Positions 26,574 through 33,217 of a stretch of DNA of 64,000 nt are shown one piece after another (position 1 is the stretch's first letter; the number at the start of each line of letters is the position of its first letter). The translations under genes and the position numbers were made by a program. Source of the stretch: Planctomycetota bacterium (lineage in GTDB: Bacteria; Planctomycetota; B15-G4); NCBI GenBank assembly GCA_029259695.1, contig JAJDEQ010000132.1:17397-81396 (forward strand), given 5' to 3'. A model generated the notes under the pieces. It made no database searches. It was not told where the DNA came from and was given only the letters and a program-made list of their open reading frames with translations.

Positions 26574-27752
26574 GTGTCCGGCCCCGCACCGAGCGCCGCC
26601 ACTCCGCCCGCGGCCGGCCCCCACGGGAGCCGGCTCGACCGCATGCCCATGTGGCTCAAGCTCGTGCTGGCGTGCACGGCGCTGTACGCGTTCCTGGTCG
26701 GCATCGGCGCCATGGGCACCGGCTTCAAGCTGCTCGGGAAGGGCTACACCGAGACCCTGCTGGGGACCAACGCCGGGCCCCTCGTCTCGCTGTTCATCGG
26801 CATCCTGGCCACGACGCTCGTGCAGAGCAGCTCGACCACCACGTCGCTGGTCGTGGGCATGGTGGCGGCCGGGGCGATCCCGTTCGAGTCCGCGATCTAC
26901 ATGGTCATGGGCGCCAACGTGGGCACGACCGTGACCAACACGATCGTGTCGCTCGGCCACGTCACGCGCAGCAACGAGTACAAGCGCGCCTTCGCCGCGG
27001 CCACGGTGCACGACTTCTTCAACCTGATCGTCTTGGCGGTCCTGTTCCCACTCGAGTACTCCACGGGCTTCCTGCACCACATGTGCGAGCAGCTCACAGT
27101 GGCCTTCCAAGGGGTCGGCGGGACCAAGCTCGCCAGCCCGGTCAAGCTGGCCACCAAGCCGGTGATCGGGGCCTTGAAGGATGCTTGCGAGGCCGTGGGC
27201 GGCGGCGGTGTGCTGTTGGTGGTCGTGTCGATCCTGCTCACGTTCGTCGGGCTGATCGCGATCGTGAAGATGCTCAAGAGCGTCATGTCCGGGCGACTCG
27301 AGAACCTCTTCGACCGCGTGATCTTCAAGAGCCCCTACCGCAGCCTGGCGTTCGGGGTGATGCTCACGATCTTCGTCCAGAGCAGTTCGGTCACGACCTC
27401 CATCGGCGTGCCGCTGGTGGGCGCCGGCGTGCTCACCATCCGCCAGGTGTTCCCCTATACGATGGGCGCCAACATCGGCACGACGGTGACGGCGCTGATC
27501 GCGGCCCTGGCGGCCTACGCCGGGGCCGGAGTCGGCGGCGAAGCCGACGCGCTGCTGGGCCTGAGCCTCGCCTTCCACCACGTGCTCTTCAACATCGTGG
27601 GGGTGATCCTGGTCTGGCCGTTCCGTGCCGTACCGATCCGCATCGCCGAGGCATTCGCCGCCCTGGCCGTCTGGAACCGCGCCGTGCCCTTCGTCTACAT
27701 CATCGTCACGTTCTACCTCATCCCGTTCATCGTGGTGTGGCTCGGGAGATAG
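26574..27752 (+). CDS. Na+/phosphate cotransporter (NptA/PhoU-associated type)
   Basis: A protein of 392 residues, with a GTG start at 26574 and AGGAG about 12 bases upstream. It has about eight membrane helices in two inverted halves, each with the family's QSSS motif: LVQSSSTTTSLVVG and FVQSSSVTTSIGVP. Each is followed by MGANVGTTVTNT and MGANIGTTVTAL. It should import phosphate with sodium across the inner membrane. It sits 2 bp upstream of phoU and near ppk1, giving a phosphate uptake and polyphosphate storage group. Confidence 0.95.
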   Translation: MSGPAPSAATPPAAGPHGSRLDRMPMWLKLVLACTALYAFLVGIGAMGTGFKLLGKGYTETLLGTNAGPLVSLFIGILATTLVQSSSTTTSLVVGMVAAGAIPFESAIYMVMGANVGTTVTNTIVSLGHVTRSNEYKRAFAAATVHDFFNLIVLAVLFPLEYSTGFLHHMCEQLTVAFQGVGGTKLASPVKLATKPVIGALKDACEAVGGGGVLLVVVSILLTFVGLIAIVKMLKSVMSGRLENLFDRVIFKSPYRSLAFGVMLTIFVQSSSVTTSIGVPLVGAGVLTIRQVFPYTMGANIGTTVTALIAALAAYAGAGVGGEADALLGLSLAFHHVLFNIVGVILVWPFRAVPIRIAEAFAALAVWNRAVPFVYIIVTFYLIPFIVVWLGR

Positions 27753-27754
27753 AC

Positions 27755-28423
27755 ATGTTGCATGAGATCCTGCAGCTGCTGAAGAAGGACAACCTGATGG
27801 TCCAGGCACTCGACGAGTGCCACGAGATGCTCGAGCTGTGCCGTTCGATGGTGCGCGCCTCGGCCGCGTCGCTGCGCGATCACGACGATGCGGAGATCGA
27901 CCTCGACCTCTTCAAGCTGGACAAGACACTCAACGCGTTCGAACGCGACGTGCGGCGCAAGGTGATGACGCACTTGTCGGTGGGCGGGCACGGTGCCGAC
28001 ATCACGTCGGGCCTCGTGCTGGTCTCGATCGTGATCGACATCGAGCGCATCGGCGACTACAGCAAGAACATCTACGATCTCGCGCGCGACCATCCCCAGC
28101 GCCTGCACGCCGGTCCGCTCGAGGAGCGACTGGCCGCGACCGAGACCCTCGCCTGGGACAACTTCGAACGCTGCATCGACGCCTTCAAGAGCGCCGATGC
28201 GAACGAAGCCCTGGCGTTGATGAAGGACTACAAGGAAGACATCACGGTGAACTGCCGCGAGATGGAGGAGCAGCTCATCAAGGGCGCGGTGGACCTCGGC
28301 GCGGCCGACGCCGTGACCGTGGCGCTGTACCTGCGCTTCATCAAGCGCATCTCCTCCCACGCGCGCAACCTCGTGTCGTCGGTGTCCAACCCCTTCCCGC
28401 GCATCGGCTACCGAAGCAAGTAG
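27755..28423 (+). CDS. PhoU-domain phosphate regulator
   Basis: A 222-residue protein, one PhoU domain size. The start is the ATG at 27755, two bases after the transporter's stop, with GGGAG within the end of that gene. The helical bundle has the usual E/D-rich metal-binding elements: VSIVIDIERIGDYSKNIYD in helix three and YLRFIKRISSHARNLVSSV near the end. It probably tunes the cognate Na/Pi transporter according to phosphate supply, as known for NptA-linked PhoU proteins. Confidence 0.93.
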   Translation: MLHEILQLLKKDNLMVQALDECHEMLELCRSMVRASAASLRDHDDAEIDLDLFKLDKTLNAFERDVRRKVMTHLSVGGHGADITSGLVLVSIVIDIERIGDYSKNIYDLARDHPQRLHAGPLEERLAATETLAWDNFERCIDAFKSADANEALALMKDYKEDITVNCREMEEQLIKGAVDLGAADAVTVALYLRFIKRISSHARNLVSSVSNPFPRIGYRSK

Positions 28424-28433
28424 TCCAGCCGGT

Positions 28434-28523
28434 CGGTGGATCCGCGCCGGGCGGTGGATCCGCGCCGGGCGGTGGGTCCGCCCCGGGCGGTGGGTCCGCG
28501 CCAGGCGGTGGGTCCGCACCTGG
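28434..28523. repeat. 18-bp minisatellite, five copies
   Basis: Five consecutive 18-bp units, consensus CGGTGGRTCCGCGCCGGG, at 28434, 28452, 28470, 28488 and 28506; the last unit diverges. The unit length is a multiple of three, and the complement would read repeated PGADPP, but no good gene frame surrounds it. It begins 10 bp after the phoU stop. Confidence 0.9.
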
Positions 28524-28603
28524 CTGGTACCTCTCGCCCCCGGCGCCGAACGGCTCCGCGATGAGCAGGCTGGTGCCTTCGGCCCGGTCCTGGCGCCGAG
28601 CAT

Positions 28604-28687
28604 CCCGGCAGCGGACGGTGGCAACCCGGCAGCGGACGGCGAGCGCCCCGGCGGCGGACGGTCGGCACCCCGGCGGCGGGCGGAGCC
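28604..28687. repeat. 21-22-bp minisatellite, four imperfect copies
   Basis: Units start at 28604, 28625, 28646 and 28668 with consensus CCCGGCRGCGGACGG and a variable tail. It is the second repeat block in the phoU-ppk1 gap. Confidence 0.75.
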
Positions 28688-28886
28688 TCCCCGAGACAAC
28701 TCGAGCCGCCCGCCCCGCCAGGCCAGCACCCCCGACATGTGCCCCCGGCCGTCTGCGCCCTATGGTGAATTGGACTCGGGGCCAGCGGTCGGGACACTTG
28801 TTGCAGCAACGCGTGTGGCCCTCCCGAGACGAGCCCACCTCCTCCGGGGTGGGGCAGGCCCACCGAGCCGCCGATAGGAGAGGCAG

Positions 28887-31631
28887 ATGGCCATGCTCTC
28901 GAAGGATGACGTGCCCCACGACCCGGACGACGAGGGCGCCCCCACCCGCCGGGAGCGCCGGCTCGACCCGTACCGGGATCAGATCCTGGCTTGGCTCCAC
29001 GACGAGCCCGGAGTCTCGGCGCGCGAGGTGGCCGAACGCTTGGTCGCCCGCGCGGGCCAGGTGCCCGAACGCACCATCCGCCGCTACCTGTCCGACCTCC
29101 GTGACAACGGCCACGACGGGCCGGCTCAGGAGCACAAAGCGCCTGTGGCTGCGGCTGCGCCCACCCCCGCACAGGCCGCAGCCCCGGTACCCGATTCACC
29201 GCCGACCCCGGTACCCGATGGGCCGGCAACCCCGGACCCATCCCGCCCCGCGCCCCCCCCGGCCCCGGCCCCGTCGCAGTCCGGGCAGTCCGGGCAGTCC
29301 GAGCAGTCCGAGCAATCCGAGCAGTCCGAGCAGTCCGAGCAGTCCAAGCAGTCCGAGCAGTCCGAGCAGTCCGAGCAATCCGGGCAGTCCGAGCAATCCG
29401 GGCAGTCCGAGCAGCCCGACACCCCGTCGGGCCCTTCGCTGACCGCGACCGGGGTGCTCCCGTCGACACCTGCCGACAGCGGTCACCTGCCCTCGGCGGA
29501 CAAGAACGGCCGCTTCGACCTGCGCGACCCGGCCTGCTTCCTGAATCGCGAGCTGACCTGGCTCAACTTCAATTTCCGCGTGCTCCACGAGGCGGCCGAC
29601 GAGCGCACACCACTGCTCGAACGCCTGAAGTTCGTGGCCATCGTGAGCGGCAACCTCGACGAGTTCTTCATGAAGCGCATCGGGGGCCTGAAGCAACAGG
29701 TCGGCGCCGGTGTCCAGGACCGCACCGTCGACGGCCGCACCGCTCAGGAGCAGATCGCCGAGTGCGTCGACCTCGTGCGCGTCCTCGAGCGTCGGCGCAC
29801 CGAAGTGCTCGGTGACGTGCTGGCCGAACTCGAGCAACACGGGATCCGCATGACGACGTTCGAGCAGCTCGAACCGGACGAGCAGCAGTCCATGCGCGAG
29901 TACTACCTCGCCAACATCTATCCGCTCGTCACGCCCCAGGCCACCGACCCGGCCCACCCGTTCCCGTTCATCTCCAACCTGTCACTGAACCTGCTGGCCA
30001 CCCTGCGCTACCCGGACGACAAGGGCGCGCCCTCGGTCGCTCGCGTGAAGGTCCCCGTCGGCCCGGGCATGCCGCGCTTCCTGAAGGTCGAGGGCAAGAA
30101 CACCTTCGTCTCCATGGAGAGCGTCATGGCGGGGAACCTCGACCTGCTCTTCCCCGGCATGGAGGTGGAGTCCGTGGCCCTGTTCCGGGTGACGCGCAAC
30201 GCCAACACCGAGCAGGAGGAGGAACACGCCGACGACCTGCTGGCGCTGATCGAGAGCGAACTCAGGGACCGTAAGTTCGCGCCGATCGTGCGCATGCAGG
30301 TCTCACGACAGATGAGCACCCAGCACCGCGGCATGCTCGCTGCGGAGCTGGGCCTCGAGGAGCTCACCGACGTCTTCGAAGTCGACGGGATGATGGGCAT
30401 CAGCGATTTCATGGAGCTCGCGTCGATCTCGACGAGCGAACTCCACGACCCGACGCACCACGCCGTCGACCACCCCGAGCTGCGTACCAACCGCAACATC
30501 TTCCACATCATCCGCGACGTGGGCCCGCTACTCCTGCACCACCCGTACCAGTCGTTCTCGACCTCGGTGGAGCGCTTCCTCAAGGAAGCCAGCCGCGACC
30601 CCAAGGTGCGCGCGATCAAGATGTGCCTCTACCGAACCTCGGCCGACACCAACGCGATCAAGTCGTTGATCGACGCCGCGCGCAACGGCAAACAGGTCGC
30701 TGTGGTGGTCGAGCTCAAGGCGCGCTTCGACGAGCAGGCCAACATCCACTGGGCAAGCCGCATGGAAGAGGCAGGGATCCACGTCACCTACGGCGTGGTG
30801 GGCCTGAAGACGCACTGCAAGATCATCCTCGTCGTCCGCCAGGACTACAACGGGCTGCGCCGGTACGCTCACATCGGAACGGGGAACTACCACGCCGGGA
30901 CGGCGCGGCTCTACTGCGACACGGGCCTGCTGACCTGCGACCCCGACATCGGCGCCGACCTGACCGAGCTGCTCAACTACCTCACGACCGGCTACAAGCC
31001 CAAGCGCAGCTACGCCAAGCTGCTCCCGGCGCCGAAGACCCTCAAGCAGGCACTGCTCGAGAAGATCCAGCGCGAGATCGATCACCAGTCCCAGGGCCGC
31101 ATGGGGCGCATCCAGTTCAAGATGAACGCGCTCGAGGACGCCGAGATCACCCGTGCCCTGTACCAGGCCTCGCAGGCGGGCGTGCGCATCGAGCTGATCA
31201 TCCGCGATACGTGTCGCGTGCGGCCCGAGATCCCCGGACTCTCGGACCACATCCGCGTGGTCAGCATCGTGGGGAGGTTCCTGGAGCACGCACGCGTGTT
31301 CTACTTCCGCAACGACGGCGCGGAGGAGTTCTTCATCGGCTCGGCCGACCTGATGAAGCGCAACCTGAACAGCCGCGTGGAAGTGATCACACCGATCGAC
31401 AGTCCGAACCTGTGCAAGGAGCTGCGCTTGCTGCTGGACGTGCAACTCGCGGACCAGCGCAGCGCCTGGGACATGCGCGCCGACGGCAGCTACGTGCAAC
31501 GCTCGCCGGCACGCCGCAAGGAGCACAGTTCGCAGGACTCGCTCATCAACTGGCACGACAGGCGCAACAAGGAACTGTCGCGCCTACGGCGTCGGAAGAC
31601 CCAGGGCATCCAGCGCCGCAACGTGCGCTGA
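28887..31631 (+). CDS. ppk1: polyphosphate kinase 1 with N-terminal helix-turn-helix and repeat linker
   Basis: A protein of 914 residues from the ATG at 28887 with AGGAGAGG 3 bases upstream. The PPK1 core (about 212-914, about 700 residues, the normal full length) starts at DPACFLNRELTWLNFNFRVL. It includes NLDEFFMKRIGGL, HPYQSF, KARFDEQANIHW, then YAHIGTGNYHAGTARLY with the phospho-accepting H662, and FLEHARVFYFRND with H801. It makes polyphosphate from ATP reversibly. Unusual is a 211-residue extension: residues about 23-72 look like a helix-turn-helix (DPYRDQILAWL, VSAREVAERLV, ERTIRRYLSDLR), then a Pro/Ala-rich stretch, then 15 Gln-Ser-Glu/Gly/Lys tripeptides (131-175). It belongs with the Na/Pi transporter and PhoU genes just upstream. 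Confidence 0.95.
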   Translation: MAMLSKDDVPHDPDDEGAPTRRERRLDPYRDQILAWLHDEPGVSAREVAERLVARAGQVPERTIRRYLSDLRDNGHDGPAQEHKAPVAAAAPTPAQAAAPVPDSPPTPVPDGPATPDPSRPAPPPAPAPSQSGQSGQSEQSEQSEQSEQSEQSKQSEQSEQSEQSGQSEQSGQSEQPDTPSGPSLTATGVLPSTPADSGHLPSADKNGRFDLRDPACFLNRELTWLNFNFRVLHEAADERTPLLERLKFVAIVSGNLDEFFMKRIGGLKQQVGAGVQDRTVDGRTAQEQIAECVDLVRVLERRRTEVLGDVLAELEQHGIRMTTFEQLEPDEQQSMREYYLANIYPLVTPQATDPAHPFPFISNLSLNLLATLRYPDDKGAPSVARVKVPVGPGMPRFLKVEGKNTFVSMESVMAGNLDLLFPGMEVESVALFRVTRNANTEQEEEHADDLLALIESELRDRKFAPIVRMQVSRQMSTQHRGMLAAELGLEELTDVFEVDGMMGISDFMELASISTSELHDPTHHAVDHPELRTNRNIFHIIRDVGPLLLHHPYQSFSTSVERFLKEASRDPKVRAIKMCLYRTSADTNAIKSLIDAARNGKQVAVVVELKARFDEQANIHWASRMEEAGIHVTYGVVGLKTHCKIILVVRQDYNGLRRYAHIGTGNYHAGTARLYCDTGLLTCDPDIGADLTELLNYLTTGYKPKRSYAKLLPAPKTLKQALLEKIQREIDHQSQGRMGRIQFKMNALEDAEITRALYQASQAGVRIELIIRDTCRVRPEIPGLSDHIRVVSIVGRFLEHARVFYFRNDGAEEFFIGSADLMKRNLNSRVEVITPIDSPNLCKELRLLLDVQLADQRSAWDMRADGSYVQRSPARRKEHSSQDSLINWHDRRNKELSRLRRRKTQGIQRRNVR
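29277..29411 (+). repeat. 15 copies of a 9-bp coding repeat (Gln-Ser-Glu/Gly)
   Basis: Units of CAGTCCGAG or near variants (GGG, AAG, and CAA for CAG) encode QSE, QSG or QSK at residues 131-175 of the polyphosphate kinase. Copy number changes would keep frame and only change linker length. Confidence 0.95.
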
Positions 31632-31821
31632 CGAGGGGCCCCACGCCCCAGGCCACAACTTCTCTGCCACGCGGAATCGCGCACGGAGGCGGTGATCGGC
31701 GGCGTTCGGCCCCATGTCGGATCGCCGCGGCGCGAGCGTCCACTTCAGTGCTCTTCCCGCCGGGACCGATGAGTCCAGGGCCCACCGAGGACTGCACTCT
31801 CCCCCAGCTCGGGGCTCTTCC

Positions 31822-32730
31822 GTGCTCCCACGCCACCCGCTCCATCCACGATCCCGCGCCGTGCTCGTCCTGGCGGCTGCCCTTGCCTGGCCCATGACGA
31901 CGGCCGCGCAGGGCCTGGATCGCGAATCCGCCGGACACCTCCCCATCGATCCGCGGCCCCTGCTGGCACCGATGCTCGGCACGGGTCCCAGCGGCATGCC
32001 GTTCCTCACGGCTCGCTCGACGGCCCGGCCCGGCTCGACCGCGACGCCCGGCAAGCGAGCATCGACACGGCGCCCGTCCACACCACGTCCGTCGGCACGC
32101 GCAGCGTCCCAGCCTGCGCGCGCGACCCGCTCCCGACCGATTCGCCGCCCGACCACGTCGCCGATCACCACCGCCGCCTTGCTCCTGACCGTGGACCGCC
32201 TGGCCGTCGCTCGCTCCGCTGACGCGCAGCTCGAATCCGCCATGGCCGCACGCCTGGCCCGCGCGGAGAGCCCCGCCTCCAGCCCGCGCGTCTCGCCCCC
32301 GGCCGTCCATCCGACGGCCGCTCCTCCGCTCGTGCCGACGGGCGCGGTCGTCGACCTGCACATGGGGACGAGTGCCGTCGGTTCTCACAGTCCGTCCTGG
32401 ACCCCGGATGCTCCCTCGCCCCACGAACAGGCGCAAGCCGCCCTGCGCGCCCAGGGCCCGCCGGCCCTGTGCTCGGGTGAGCACCCCTCGGTGGAACTCT
32501 GGTCGAGCCTGTCGGGGGCGCCGGCGCAGCCCGCCTCGTCGACCTGGTCTCTGTCACTGGAGCGCTTCGCTCCGGGCCAGGACGCCGGCTCGGCCTGGCG
32601 CCGGGAACCGGGCGACCGCTCGGCCTGGGACTTCGGGAAGTCGCGCCTGCTCCCCGGGCAGCGCTTCGAGGACCTGGGGTGCAACAGCGAGCCGGAGTTC
32701 TACTTCGCTCGGCTCACGCTGCCGTTCTGA
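31822..32730 (+). CDS. hypothetical secreted protein, Ala/Pro/Ser/Thr-rich
   Basis: A protein of 302 residues if the GTG at 31822 is used; an ATG at 31714 would add 36 residues. The signal-like segment is SRAVLVLAAALAWPMTTAAQ. The next about 100 residues are rich in Arg, Pro, Ser and Thr, then come alanine-rich stretches; the C-terminus (WDFGKSRLLPGQRFEDLGC and EFYFARLTLPF) looks like a folded beta tail. No family is recognised. The frame could be spurious because the opposite strand is also open here, but the signal peptide and C-terminal composition favour this strand. Confidence 0.5.
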   Translation: MLPRHPLHPRSRAVLVLAAALAWPMTTAAQGLDRESAGHLPIDPRPLLAPMLGTGPSGMPFLTARSTARPGSTATPGKRASTRRPSTPRPSARAASQPARATRSRPIRRPTTSPITTAALLLTVDRLAVARSADAQLESAMAARLARAESPASSPRVSPPAVHPTAAPPLVPTGAVVDLHMGTSAVGSHSPSWTPDAPSPHEQAQAALRAQGPPALCSGEHPSVELWSSLSGAPAQPASSTWSLSLERFAPGQDAGSAWRREPGDRSAWDFGKSRLLPGQRFEDLGCNSEPEFYFARLTLPF

Positions 32731-32748
32731 ACGCCGGGCCGCCGGCAC

Positions 32749-32767
32749 CTCCTGACGACGCCAGGAG
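32749..32767. terminator. small hairpin between convergent genes
   Basis: CTCCTG (32749-32754) and CAGGAG (32762-32767) pair with a 7-nt loop in the 43-bp gap between convergent genes. It is short and has no T-run, so this is a weak call. Confidence 0.25.
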
Positions 32768-32773
32768 CCTGCG

Positions 32774-33217
32774 TCAGGCCTCGCCCCCGTCGCCGGGTGT
32801 CGACTGCTCGAGCATCCCGGCCAGTTCCTCCGCGCGCGCGGGCAGCAGCCCGGTCTGGATGCGCCCGGCCTGCCCGAGGACGACGTTGGGCCCCGTGGCG
32901 CAGCTGTCGAGGCAACTCGTGCGGCACAGACGCGCGCGGCCGGAAGTGCTGCGACGATCGAGCGCCACCCGCAACGCGTCGAACAGTGCCGGACTCCCGC
33001 GCTCGCTGCACGACGGCCCGTGGCAGACGAAGACCAGGGTGCGCTCGGTCGTCGCGCCGGGGGCAGCGCCCGCAGCCGACGAACCGGGGTCGGCAGCGGC
33101 CTGATCGGCAGCCGGGTCACCCTCGCGAGCAGCGCCACCCAGGCCCAGTTGTCCGGGTGCGACCTTGCCCCGCGGGGGCAGCCGGGCCACGTCGTCTCGA
33201 CGCGCCCCGGGAGTCAC
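32774..33217 (-). CDS. thioredoxin-like [2Fe-2S] ferredoxin
   Basis: A 147-residue protein. The first about 58 residues are a Gly/Ala-rich lead; the domain begins TLVFVCHGPSCSERGSPALF. Cysteines C65, C70, C102 and C106 (VCHGPSC, then CRTSCLDSCATGPNVVL) fit the four-cysteine pattern of thioredoxin-fold [2Fe-2S] ferredoxins; C98 is extra. The GTG start at 33217 overlaps the upstream stop as GTGA, so it is translationally coupled to the membrane spermidine-synthase-like gene. It is probably a soluble electron carrier; the partner is unknown. Confidence 0.8.
   Translation of the reverse strand: MTPGARRDDVARLPPRGKVAPGQLGLGGAAREGDPAADQAAADPGSSAAGAAPGATTERTLVFVCHGPSCSERGSPALFDALRVALDRRSTSGRARLCRTSCLDSCATGPNVVLGQAGRIQTGLLPARAEELAGMLEQSTPGDGGEA

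Larger units (their letters stand above)
28424..28886. other. GC-rich repetitive gap between phoU and ppk1
   Basis: A 463-bp stretch without a credible gene. It contains two minisatellites (28434-28523 and 28604-28687, listed separately). The last 150 bp before ppk1 should contain its promoter; GGTGAATTGGACTCGG (28765-28780) is the only AT-richer spot. The ribosome site AGGAGAGG is at 28876-28883. Confidence 0.5.

Noticed and set aside
26274..27809. His/Asp-rich minus-strand frame upstream of the secreted-protein gene at 25479-26273
   Set aside because: It is antisense to the Na/Pi transporter; the real gene begins at the ATG at 26273, which has a ribosome site and signal peptide.
29126..29422. 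Cys/Ser/Asp repeat protein (SDCSDC) on the minus strand
   Set aside because: A shadow of the QSE repeat inside ppk1; it has no independent start signals and disappears outside the repeat.
31546..32484. Minus-strand Arg/Gly-rich frame opposite the orphan secreted protein
   Set aside because: No signal peptide or motif; the plus-strand frame has a signal peptide and a structured C-terminus.
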